NCBI GenBank assembly: GCA_029562045.1
Contig: JAKQWJ010000301.1
Location: forward strand, 1-8,756
Origin: Spirochaetota bacterium
GTDB lineage: Bacteria > Spirochaetota > Spirochaetia > DTKZ01
DNA length: 8,756 nucleotides
Reading direction: 5' to 3'
Shown piece after piece: positions 1 through 5,778 of this stretch. Positions within the stretch are counted from its first letter, which is position 1; each line of letters begins with the position of its first letter. A program made the position numbers and the translations under genes. The notes under the pieces are model-generated. The model was not told the DNA's origin, did not search any database, and saw only the letters and a program-made list of their open reading frames with translations.

Positions 1-207
1 GCCCGGATCAAGACCCTGCTGGTCCTGAACTGGCGGCAGAAATCCGCCGCCCGCTCCCAGGTGCGCCTGGCCATCGAAGACAGCCTGGACCGGCTCCCCC
101 CCAACTACGACCGCCCCCTCTACGCCCAGAAATGCACCGCCCTCTTCGAGCATGTCTACGAGAGCTACCCCGAACGGGATGCGGGGGTTTTCGTTGAGGC
201 GGTTTGA
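1..207 (+). CDS. hsdR: Type I restriction enzyme R subunit, C-terminal fragment (cut by window start)
   Basis: Frame 1 is open from the first base to a tandem TGA TGA stop at 205-210, giving the last 68 residues of a larger protein. The peptide contains LPPNYDRPLYAQKC, then TALFEHVYESYPERD. This matches the helical C-terminal tail of HsdR proteins, where a Y-x-x-K-C...V-(F/Y)-x-H-V-Y-(E/D)-S-Y pattern is typical. In the family this tail contacts the HsdM/HsdS methyltransferase core, while the nuclease and SF2 translocase domains lie upstream, outside the window. HsdR cleaves unmodified foreign DNA after ATP-driven translocation. GC content is high, like the chromosome and unlike the AT-rich DNA that follows. 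The tail may have been altered by the event that truncated the HEPN remnant, whose similarity ends at the same base. The family call is fairly secure; whether the enzyme is intact cannot be judged here. Confidence 0.75.
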   Translation, partial: ARIKTLLVLNWRQKSAARSQVRLAIEDSLDRLPPNYDRPLYAQKCTALFEHVYESYPERDAGVFVEAV

Positions 208-402
208 TGAGGTTTGAGGCTTTTGGAAGCTCAGTCCTTCCTGTAATGAAACAAAAAGAGTGCTTCCGTGCCCACTGACAGCAAAATGACAGTTAGTTTC
301 ATAAGGAACAGGATGCATTGTTTTGGCAAGGTGCTCTGCCGTATGAAAATCTCTTTCTGCATAGGCAAACCATTCTTTGGCAGCTTCTGAAAATTCATGC
401 AT
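203..402 (-). pseudogene. HEPN-domain toxin remnant (HepT-like), frameshifted and truncated
   Basis: The ATG at 402-400 overlaps the end of the upstream nucleotidyltransferase by 8 nt (ATGCATGA). The first ~34 codons read MHEFSEAAKEWFAYAERD, then FHTAEHLAKTMHPVPYE. This fits a HEPN N-terminus (W-x-x-x-A-x-x-D-h-x-x-A, then PYE before the usual CFHCQQA-EK-LK). After codon PYE (300-298) the match jumps one frame: FCCQWARKHS, FITGRTELPKASNLIK resembles the CQQAxEKxLK and PPKTHxLIxL stretches of the family, with substitutions and lost codons. Similarity stops at about 203-208, on top of the hsdR stop. About half of a normal ~130-residue HEPN protein is missing, including the C-terminal R-X4-6-H RNase motif. 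In the 402 frame the ORF happens to stay open antisense to hsdR up to the window start; I read that extension as noise. This is an inactive relic. The domain call rests on pattern recognition only. Confidence 0.6.
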
Positions 403-719
403 ACAGTTTTATCCCATTGTTGGAAACTTCATGCTCAATAAAAGAGGCAACTTGTTTCCTTTTATCAAAGGTGCTTTTACTGCCCACAAGCAAATCAACA
501 GGCCGTTTTTGAAAAGGGCTGATTGCCAGACCAAGCTGCTGCATGGCAATTAAGGGTCTGACAGTATTGTCAGGGATAACAACATAAATATCAAAATCGC
601 TGTCAGATGCTGAAATCCCGCGAGCAGAGGAGCCAAAAAAGGTAAATCTCGCTTACTTCAATGTTGTTTCTGATTGCGTCGACTATCCTATCCAGTTCCT
701 TTTTAGTGCTTGCATCCAT
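395..719 (-). pseudogene. MNT-type minimal nucleotidyltransferase (HEPN antitoxin partner), broken by one frameshift
   Basis: Read from ATG 719-717 the protein starts MDASTKKELDRIVDAIRNN and continues to EIYLF. The next codons are in frame only if one T is skipped in the T6 run (A6 at 635-640 on the plus strand). After that shift it reads GSSARGISASDSDFDIYVV, then RPVDLLV, and ends ...NNGIKLYA at TGA 397-395. This is the GSxxxG...SDxDhxhhh signature of MNT/Pol-beta-like nucleotidyltransferases, with the later D of VDLL as third acid. Repaired length is 107 residues, normal for the family. In known pairs (MntA/HepT) the MNT protein AMPylates or otherwise neutralises its HEPN RNase. A ribosome site GAGGAG lies 8 nt before the ATG. 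As written, translation would stop about 10 codons after the run. True decay, a sequencing error or an assembly error in the homopolymer are all possible; the eroded HEPN partner favours decay. Confidence 0.8.
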
Positions 720-872
720 CCTGCAGCTCCTCGGTTATCACTATACATAAACAGCCCTTACTTTACAAAAAAACCAAGATTTGACAGTGCGGACAAGTCC
801 AGGAGGCAAGGTATGCAGATTAAATCACTCTAGGCCCGGTATTCCAGGCAGACTGCGCCGCCTCATCCCCCC
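720..872. other. Junction between AT-rich island and GC-rich chromosome, with an orphan ribosome site and 6-codon ORF
   Basis: The stretch holds the MNT promoter region and then changes back to chromosomal GC content near 835. At 801-806 on the plus strand is a perfect AGGAGG, six bases before ATG 813-815. That ATG opens only MQIKSL before TAG 831-833. It looks like the start of a gene whose body was removed when the island edge formed, or else a chance leader peptide. A TTGACA at 781-786 lies upstream but has no convincing -10 at 16-18 nt. A short imperfect inverted repeat (GCCCGG / CCAGGC, 834-849) has no T-run beyond it, so I do not call it a terminator. Confidence 0.3.
740..768 (-). promoter_or_regulatory. 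Sigma70-type promoter for the MNT/HEPN pair
   Basis: On the minus strand a TTGTAA -35 element (768-763) is followed by a 17-nt spacer and TATAGT (745-740). The -10 ends about 20 nt before the MNT start codon, and a GAGGAG ribosome site lies between them. No experimental support; inferred from matches and spacing. Confidence 0.5.
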
Positions 873-2429
873 TCACCGCAAAATCATCAGAACAACCTGC
901 ACCCCCCCGATGAGAAATCCCAGGAGAGCGCCGAAAAGGTTGATGTAGGCCAGGTGGCGGGAGATCACATCCAGGAGGAGGCGCTCCACTTCGGCCACAT
1001 CCAGTTCGTCGATGCGGTCCCGCACCAGGGTCTCCACCTCGAAGGCGCTGAGGATGCCCGGCAGGCGTTTTACCAGGACGCGGAAGACCCCCCGGCTGAG
1101 GAGTTCATCCAGGCGGGTCTTCGTTTCCTCCGGCAGGCGCAGCGCTTCCCCCAGAGTTCTTCCCTCCAGGCTGCGGAGAAAGGAATCGGCGATGGAGGTG
1201 GGGGCGGCGGCGATCCGGTCCTCCGCCGCCTTCCGGACCAGGGACGCGAGGAAGGCCGCAGACCTGGCCGCCGCTTCCGCTGGGGACAGGCCGAACCCGG
1301 CGGCGAGGATCTCCCCTAAGGTCCGGTCCCGGCGGCGGCGGAGAAATCCCGCGAGGCCCGCCGCCAGACGCTCCGGCAGCCCCAGGGTTTCCGGAAGCCG
1401 GGCGATGAAGACCTCCAGGCTGGAGGCGGACTCCTCAGGGTCCCGACCCAGGCCCTCCGCGGTCTCCCGGAGGGGCCGCCCCCAGAAGGCGCGGATCCTG
1501 GATGCCGCCCCCGCCACGACGGCCCGGCGGACGGTCCCGGACTCCAGGGCGGCCTCGGCGGCCTCCAGGAGGTCCTCCACGATCCGGGGCATGTTCTCCG
1601 CCAGGGTCCTGTCGTACTGGACGGCCCCGACGATGAGCCGCTGGATCAGGCTGAGTTCCGCGAGGACGCCCCGGATGACGAAGCGGCCCCGGTGGGCCAG
1701 CTCCCTTCTGACGCCGTCGGACCTCGCCATCTCCAGGAGGCGCCGCGCCGCGGCGGGGTAGACCGCGTCCAGGGCCTCCTCCAGCCGGGGCGGCGGGGAC
1801 AGGGAAGTCAGGGCCTCCGGCGAGGCCCCCTCCCGGAAGCGGCGGGCGAAACCCTCCCCCAGCCCGGCGAAGAGCCGGCCCAGGGGTCCTTCCAGAAGGG
1901 CCGCCAGGGCGGCCTGTGCCTCCACCCCTTCTCCGCCCAGAAGATCCTCCGGGGTCCTGGCGAAGAGGGCGTCGGCGCAGCCCCCCACGACGCGGAGAAC
2001 CTGCTCTTCGAACCGGGGCGACGCCAGGTAGCCCCGCAGGCTCTCCCGGAGGCTCCCCTCCGCCGCCCTGAGGAAATCCGCCAGCCCGGGAAGACGGGGA
2101 GCGTCGAGCCGCGAGGTCAGGGCCAGGTCCGTCATCAGGGAGACCTGCTTCCGCAGCCCCTCCATGAAGGAGGGCTGGGCCAGTCTCTTCCCCAGGGACT
2201 CCTCGGTGAGGAGCTCCCGGGACACCATGCGGCCGATGCTTTCCGCCAGCTCCTTCCTCCGGCGGGGAATGATCCCCGGGGTGAAGGGAAGGGTCAACCC
2301 CAGAACGCGGACGGGCCGGAGGGGCCGGAACAGCATCTTTATAGCGATGGCGTTGGTGACATAGCCGATGACCGCGCCCAGAATGGGGGGAAGAGCGTAG
2401 GTGATGAGGGCGTCCCAGCCCTCAGCCAT
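873..2429 (-). CDS. DUF445 family membrane protein (YheB-like)
   Basis: A 518-residue protein. I place the start at ATG 2429-2427, preceded by GAGGAAGG, because that is where family similarity begins; the reading frame is open further upstream, but there it only shadows the SH3 lipoprotein gene. Residues 8-32 form a membrane segment ending in GYVTNAIAIKMLFRP, followed at 47-58 by LPFTPGIIPRRR. Together these are the hallmark N-terminus of DUF445 proteins. The long middle is Ala/Glu/Arg-rich and looks helical. The last ~25 residues (INLFGALLGFLIGGVQVVLM) form a second membrane segment. The protein is therefore probably a hairpin-anchored membrane protein with a large soluble helical domain. 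It is longer than Bacillus YheB (roughly 380 residues). The molecular function of the family is not established. The start overlaps the stop of the upstream SH3 lipoprotein by 8 nt, so the two are probably translationally coupled and may work together at the membrane. Confidence 0.88.
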   Translation of the reverse strand: MAEGWDALITYALPPILGAVIGYVTNAIAIKMLFRPLRPVRVLGLTLPFTPGIIPRRRKELAESIGRMVSRELLTEESLGKRLAQPSFMEGLRKQVSLMTDLALTSRLDAPRLPGLADFLRAAEGSLRESLRGYLASPRFEEQVLRVVGGCADALFARTPEDLLGGEGVEAQAALAALLEGPLGRLFAGLGEGFARRFREGASPEALTSLSPPPRLEEALDAVYPAAARRLLEMARSDGVRRELAHRGRFVIRGVLAELSLIQRLIVGAVQYDRTLAENMPRIVEDLLEAAEAALESGTVRRAVVAGAASRIRAFWGRPLRETAEGLGRDPEESASSLEVFIARLPETLGLPERLAAGLAGFLRRRRDRTLGEILAAGFGLSPAEAAARSAAFLASLVRKAAEDRIAAAPTSIADSFLRSLEGRTLGEALRLPEETKTRLDELLSRGVFRVLVKRLPGILSAFEVETLVRDRIDELDVAEVERLLLDVISRHLAYINLFGALLGFLIGGVQVVLMILR

Positions 2430-2841
2430 CGGCCTTCCTCGTGGATGCCTTTTCCGCCCCCGCCCGGGAATCGTGGAATTCCAGGTAGCTGCCGAAGACC
2501 CAGCCCCGGAGGCCGTCGGAGGAGATTTCGTACCAGTAGTTGGTCTGGCCCTCCACGCTTTCCGGGTAGGTGGTCTTGGCCAGAACCTCCGCCACGGAGG
2601 AGTTGCGCAGATGGGCCACCACCTCGCCGTCCTGGGAGGGGCGGCTCCGGATCCGCAGGTAAGGAGAGGTGACCACCGCCCAGTTGGCCCGGACCGCCAG
2701 GACCGGCGTGGCGGGCATCTGCACATCGGTGAAGGGGTCGTCCTTCCGGCAGCCGGACAGGAGGAGCGGAGCCAGGCCGACACAGAGGGCGAGGCGTGAT
2801 ACAATCGACAATATGGAAATCCGGGGGCTCTTCGCGTTCAT
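2422..2841 (-). CDS. Bacterial SH3-domain lipoprotein
   Basis: A 139-residue protein from ATG 2841-2839 (AAGGTG just upstream). The frame is open further 5', but the chosen start gives a proper lipoprotein signal: a basic N-region, a hydrophobic stretch, then LLLSGC with Cys31 as the lipidation site. Residues ~55-122 form a bacterial SH3 (SH3b) domain: YLRIRSRPSQDGEVVAHLR matches the LNVRSGPSxxxxVIGxLxxG pattern, and NYWYEISSDGLRGWVFGSYL matches the WYKV...GxxGWVxxxYL end. SH3b domains usually bind peptidoglycan or protein partners, so this is probably a periplasm-facing, lipid-anchored binding protein. The C-terminal ~17 residues are polar and unstructured. It is co-transcribed with the DUF445 gene (8-nt overlap) and diverges from the barrel/caspase pair. 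The partner and ligand are unknown. Confidence 0.8.
   Translation of the reverse strand: MNAKSPRISILSIVSRLALCVGLAPLLLSGCRKDDPFTDVQMPATPVLAVRANWAVVTSPYLRIRSRPSQDGEVVAHLRNSSVAEVLAKTTYPESVEGQTNYWYEISSDGLRGWVFGSYLEFHDSRAGAEKASTRKADG
2777..2805 (+). promoter_or_regulatory. Candidate extended -10 promoter for the barrel-caspase operon
   Basis: On the plus strand CCGACA (2777-2782), a 17-nt spacer and TACAAT (2800-2805) preceded by TGA make an extended -10 (TGnTACAAT). Transcription would begin near 2812, upstream of the possible starts at 2813, 2840 and 2867. The element lies inside the opposing SH3 lipoprotein gene. The -35 match is only 4 of 6. Confidence 0.4.
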
Positions 2842-2866
2842 GGCACCTTGCCGCGGGTACGTTGTC

Positions 2867-3499
2867 GTGAAGATCAGTATATCACTCCCTCTTTTTTTTG
2901 TCATAGCTTTTTTCCCGCCCCAGGCCCTGGGGCTGGATTTTTCCCAGGGCCTGGTCCTGGGCGGGGGCACGGTGTTTTCCCGGGCGCCGGGGTTCGGCAC
3001 GAAGCCCCAGGGCATGGTGGAGGCGGAGCTGGAGAACCTCCTCTCGGGCCGGAGCTTCGGCGGGGCCCTGATCTTGGGCCTTCACTCCGCCGCGCCGTCG
3101 GGGATCCGGGGGGGCTACGGCTACCGGGGCTGGGAGGGGATGCATCTCCGGCTCTCCGGGGAGATGTACCTGTCTCCGGCAAGAAGGCGGGTGGGGGGTG
3201 AGGGAAACCCCGACGCCGCCTCCGGGGGGATGCTCCTCCGTCCCGGGTTCGGGGCGGCCCTGGGAGGGTTTTTCTCGATGTACCGGCACACGGAGATCCT
3301 CTTCTTCTACCCCTCCCTGCGGCTTCAGCCCTTCGCGGACCTCATCCCGCCCCGCTCCCTCGTCCGCCTCCGCTTCGCCCTGCCGGTGGAGGTCTTCTTC
3401 CGCCGGGACCTGGATGTCAGCTGGGCCGTGGGCCTGGGGGCCGCCGGAGTCTTCCGCTGGGACGCCTTCATGGAAAAGCGCCGGAGGGGGAGGCTGTGA
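2867..3499 (+). CDS. Predicted outer-membrane beta-barrel protein of unknown function
   Basis: I do not recognise a named family. With the GTG at 2867 the protein has 210 residues and begins with a classic signal peptide (fM-KISISLPLFFVIAFF-PPQALG, cut probably after ALG). In-frame ATGs at 2840 and 2813 would add 9 or 18 residues; none has a clear ribosome site, so the start is uncertain. The mature part is Gly- and aromatic-rich with alternating hydrophobic/polar stretches (GLVLGGGTVF, GALILGLHS, GMHLRLSGEMYL, LVRLRFALPVEVFF, VSWAVGLGAAGVFRW). This looks like about eight to ten amphipathic beta strands, fitting a small outer-membrane barrel. The tail EKRRRGRL is strongly basic and lacks the usual terminal aromatic residue. 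Its stop overlaps the start of the caspase-like gene in GTGA, so the two products are coupled. The barrel assignment is an inference from composition and pattern. Confidence 0.6.
   Translation: MKISISLPLFFVIAFFPPQALGLDFSQGLVLGGGTVFSRAPGFGTKPQGMVEAELENLLSGRSFGGALILGLHSAAPSGIRGGYGYRGWEGMHLRLSGEMYLSPARRRVGGEGNPDAASGGMLLRPGFGAALGGFFSMYRHTEILFFYPSLRLQPFADLIPPRSLVRLRFALPVEVFFRRDLDVSWAVGLGAAGVFRWDAFMEKRRRGRL
2876..2904 (-). promoter_or_regulatory. Sigma70-type promoter for the SH3 lipoprotein-DUF445 operon
   Basis: On the minus strand ATGACA (2904-2899) is followed by a 17-nt spacer and TATACT (2881-2876), 34 nt before the SH3 lipoprotein ATG. It lies inside the signal-peptide codons of the opposing gene, where a low-GC A/T run stands out from the GC-rich surroundings. 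Inferred from sequence match and position. Confidence 0.55.
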
Positions 3500-4479
3500 G
3501 ACGCTTTTTCTCCGGGGTCCGGGCGCCGGGAACGGCGGGGGCCTCCGGCGACGCGGCGGCCCCTCTCCCGCCGGCGGCCCTTCTCGTTCCGGCGATTCTC
3601 ACGGCCGCCCTTCTGGCGGTCCTTCCGGCGGGCTGCGCCTGGGAGCCGGAGCTGCCCGAGAGGTTTGCGTTGATTTATGGGGTGGCGGATTACCCTGTAA
3701 ATCCTCTTAAGTTCCCCGACGACGATGCCCAGGCCCTGCACGGCCTCTTTCTCGCCAAGGGCTTCTCCCCCGATGGGACCATACTCCGAACCAATGCGGC
3801 GGCAACGAAGACCCAGCTGGAGGCGGACATAGACGCCCTGGCCGCCCGGGCGGGCCGGGACTCCCTCTTCGTGTTTTATTTCTCCGGTCACGGCGGCCAG
3901 GATTCGGCGGACGGCCCCGAGCCCCCGCCCCAGGACGCCCTCGACGAATACATCTATCTGTACGACGGCGACGGCGTCCAGCAGGGAGGCCTTCGGGACG
4001 ACGAGCTCATGGCCCGGATCTCCCGCATTCCCTCCCGGCAGAAGGTGGTCATCATCGACGCCTGCAACTCCGGCGGCTTCATCGGCTGGCAGCCCGGGGT
4101 GGACACCGTCCCGCCGGATTACGGCGGCTACAAGCCCGGGGCCCTGGCCTACTCCGCCGAGGCCTTTGCCCGGTACTTCGCCCGCCCCCGGGGTGGGGAC
4201 ATCCCCTACGACCAGGCCATCGTCATCACCGCCGCGGGGGAGAGGGAATCAAGCTACGACGGCGACGACAGCATGAAACACGGAGTCTTCACCTACTACC
4301 TCCTCCAGACCCCCCGGCGCGGGGACCTGAACGGGGACGGCTTCGTCACCGCCACCGAGGCTTACGGCTATGTGAAGAAGCAGATCGACGGCATCTGGAA
4401 CCTGAACCAGCCGGGGGCCAGATTCTTCCCCCGGATCTCCGGAGGGGCCCTGGACTTCGTTCTTTTCGAGGCGGATTGA
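3496..4479 (+). CDS. Caspase-like (peptidase C14 / orthocaspase) lipoprotein with EF-hand-type loop
   Basis: A 327-residue protein from GTG 3496, overlapping the preceding stop by 4 nt and preceded by a GGAGGGGGAGG ribosome site. Residues ~25-47 are a hydrophobic signal ending LPAGC, with Cys47 the likely lipidation site. The caspase-fold domain follows: ALIYGVADYPVNPLKFPDDDA (58-78, first strand and DDA turn), VFYFSGHGGQ with catalytic His132, and VVIIDACNSGG with catalytic Cys190. The DxCxSG form resembles metacaspases/orthocaspases, which prefer Arg/Lys at P1. An insertion of about 45 residues (196-240) follows the Cys. Residues 277-288 (DLNGDGFVTATE) fit a canonical 12-residue EF-hand calcium loop. 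A lipid-anchored protease facing the periplasm or surface is inferred. It is co-expressed with the barrel protein, which could be its substrate, anchor or export partner. The target is unknown; the family call is strong. Confidence 0.87.
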   Translation: MRRFFSGVRAPGTAGASGDAAAPLPPAALLVPAILTAALLAVLPAGCAWEPELPERFALIYGVADYPVNPLKFPDDDAQALHGLFLAKGFSPDGTILRTNAAATKTQLEADIDALAARAGRDSLFVFYFSGHGGQDSADGPEPPPQDALDEYIYLYDGDGVQQGGLRDDELMARISRIPSRQKVVIIDACNSGGFIGWQPGVDTVPPDYGGYKPGALAYSAEAFARYFARPRGGDIPYDQAIVITAAGERESSYDGDDSMKHGVFTYYLLQTPRRGDLNGDGFVTATEAYGYVKKQIDGIWNLNQPGARFFPRISGGALDFVLFEAD

Positions 4480-4528
4480 GGTGTGGGGCGATCATCCGCC
4501 CAGTGACTGGTGACCGCCCGGAGTTGAA

Positions 4529-4588
4529 GGCCCCGGCGGGAGGGGCCCTCATCCGGCTTCCTGGGCGGCCGCCGGATACCGGCCCGCC
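4529..4588. terminator. GC-rich hairpins between convergent genes; possible bidirectional terminator region
   Basis: The 154-bp gap between the caspase-like gene and aroF has no gene. It contains GGCCCC/GGGGCC (4529-4534 with 4542-4547, 7-nt loop). It also contains a stronger hairpin at 4564-4588: GGCGG, a CC bulge, GCCGG, loop ATA, CCGGC, CCGCC, giving ten G-C pairs. Neither is followed by a T-run on either strand, so intrinsic termination is uncertain. The position between convergent genes is the main support. Confidence 0.35.
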
Positions 4589-4633
4589 TGGGGGAGACCG
4601 GCCCGAGGCCGCACGCTTCGGCGGGACGGGCGC

Positions 4634-5677
4634 CTAGCCCAGGGCCTCCCAGGCGCGGGTGAGAATATCTTCGGTCTCCTCCCAGCCGATGCAGGGGTCG
4701 GTGATGGAGACACCGTAGCGGAGATCTTCCTTGCGGTCGGGAATGGGCTGACAGCCTTCGAAGAGGTTGCTCTCCAGCATGAAGCCGATGAGGGAGTCCT
4801 TCCCCCGGACCCGCTGGTCCATGAAGGACTGGAAGACCCGTTCCTGCCGATCAGCCTTTTTGCCCGAGTTGGCGTGGCTGCAGTCCACCATGATGGCCCG
4901 GGGAAGCCCCGCCTGGGCCAGAAGCTCCTCGGCCTTCTCCACATTCTCCTCGTAGTAGTTGGGGCCCGAGCGCCCCCCCCGGAGGATCAGGTGCACCGCC
5001 CCGTTGCCGGTGGTGCGGACGATGGAGGTGAGCCCCTGGGCGTCGATGCCGATGAAGTTGTGGGGATGGAGGGTGGAGGTCATGGCGTTGAGGGCCGTGT
5101 CCAGGGAGCCGTCGGTGCCGTTCTTGAAGCCCACGGGCATGGAGAGCCCCGAGGCCATCTCCCGGTGGCTCTGGGATTCGGTGGTCCGGGCCCCGATGGA
5201 GGCCCAGGAGAGAAGATCCGAGATGTACTGGGGGAGGATGGGGTCCAGCATCTCGCTTCCCGCGGGAAGGCCCATTCCGGTGATCTTCAATAAAAGACTC
5301 CGGGCCTCCCGCATCCCCCGGGCGATGTCGCCGGAGCCGTCCAGACCGGGGTCGAAGATGAGGCCCCGCCAGCCCAGGGTGGTGCGGGGCTTTTCGAAGT
5401 AGACCCGCATGACCACATAGACCCGGTCCTCGATGCGCCGGCGCAGCTCCGCAAGGCGCCCGGCGTATTCCACCGCCGCCTCGGGGTCGTGGATGGAACA
5501 GGGCCCCACCACCGCCAGAACCCGCCTGTCCCGCCCGGCGATGATGTCCTCCACCACCTTCCTGCTCCGCACAACAACCTCGTTGGAACGGGTGGTCATG
5601 GGGTATTCGGCGGTGAGCGCCCGGGGCGCCACCAGGGGGGTGAACGAAACGATTCTCAGATCGCTGGTGATCTTCAT
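4634..5677 (-). CDS. aroF: 3-deoxy-D-arabino-heptulosonate 7-phosphate (DAHP) synthase, type I-alpha (AroF/G/H-like)
   Basis: A 347-residue enzyme joining phosphoenolpyruvate and erythrose 4-phosphate to DAHP, the entry step of the shikimate pathway in the cytoplasm. Length and sequence match the E. coli AroF/G/H type. Metal ligands are present: Cys60 (VVGPCSIHD), His268 (DCSHANS), Glu302 (LESNL) and Asp327 (SITDPC). Substrate-binding residues are also present: Arg91 and Lys96 (MRVYFEKPRTT), Arg164 (GARTTESQ), Lys185 (GFKNGTDG) and Arg233 (LRGGRSGPN). The N-terminal extension and the region around residues 140-180 that form the feedback site in this subfamily are kept, so inhibition by an aromatic amino acid is plausible; which one cannot be told. 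The start at ATG 5677 has only a weak ribosome site. It stands alone, convergent to the caspase-like gene and divergent from the liv operon. The symbol denotes the family; aroG or aroH would fit equally. Confidence 0.93.
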   Translation of the reverse strand: MKITSDLRIVSFTPLVAPRALTAEYPMTTRSNEVVVRSRKVVEDIIAGRDRRVLAVVGPCSIHDPEAAVEYAGRLAELRRRIEDRVYVVMRVYFEKPRTTLGWRGLIFDPGLDGSGDIARGMREARSLLLKITGMGLPAGSEMLDPILPQYISDLLSWASIGARTTESQSHREMASGLSMPVGFKNGTDGSLDTALNAMTSTLHPHNFIGIDAQGLTSIVRTTGNGAVHLILRGGRSGPNYYEENVEKAEELLAQAGLPRAIMVDCSHANSGKKADRQERVFQSFMDQRVRGKDSLIGFMLESNLFEGCQPIPDRKEDLRYGVSITDPCIGWEETEDILTRAWEALG

Positions 5678-5748
5678 GGCCGCATCTTTTGTAGCACTCC
5701 CGGGCCCCAGGGATCAAGCGGCCCCCGCCGGGGGGGGCGGGCCCGGCG

Positions 5749-5778
5749 TTGACAAAGGGGGGGAATCTCCTCTTATAT
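5749..5778 (+). promoter_or_regulatory. Sigma70-type promoter of the liv operon
   Basis: A perfect TTGACA (5749-5754), an 18-nt spacer and TTATAT (5773-5778; the overlapping TATATA at 5774-5779 is an alternative) would start transcription near 5785. That leaves a leader of about 60 nt before the binding-protein ATG. The TATATA core is palindromic and could also serve aroF on the other strand, though no good minus-strand -35 is seen. The elements are flanked by G-runs at 5730-5737, 5757-5763 and 5780-5784, plus a CCCGCC/GGCGGG hairpin at 5724-5741. No riboswitch or attenuator was recognised in the leader. Confidence 0.6.

Noticed and set aside
318..512. 64-codon plus-strand ORF starting MFWQGALPYENLF
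   Set aside because: It is the antisense shadow of the MNT/HEPN remnants, has no ribosome site, and resembles no protein I recognise.
635..640. Programmed ribosomal frameshift at the T6 run in the nucleotidyltransferase
   Set aside because: Restoring the frame needs a +1 shift; the site does not fit the common -1 slippery heptamer, no stimulatory structure is evident, and the partner gene is also decayed, so mutation is the simpler reading.
781..806. TTGACA at 781 as a plus-strand promoter
   Set aside because: No acceptable -10 element lies 16-19 nt downstream and no real gene follows on that strand.
1012..2672. Long plus-strand ORFs opposite DUF445
   Set aside because: Arg/Pro/Gly-rich products typical of shadows in GC-rich DNA; the minus-strand frame has clear family motifs.
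2430..2804. N-terminal extension of the DUF445 frame (125 extra residues)
   Set aside because: The extension is Arg/Pro/Ser-rich, lies antisense-free but out of frame within the SH3 lipoprotein gene, and family similarity begins only at the ATG at 2429.
4973..4980. C8 run inside aroF as a phase-variable tract
   Set aside because: It encodes part of the conserved LRGGRSGPN motif through CGG GGG GGG codons, and a switch that kills a core biosynthetic enzyme is unlikely; codon bias explains it.
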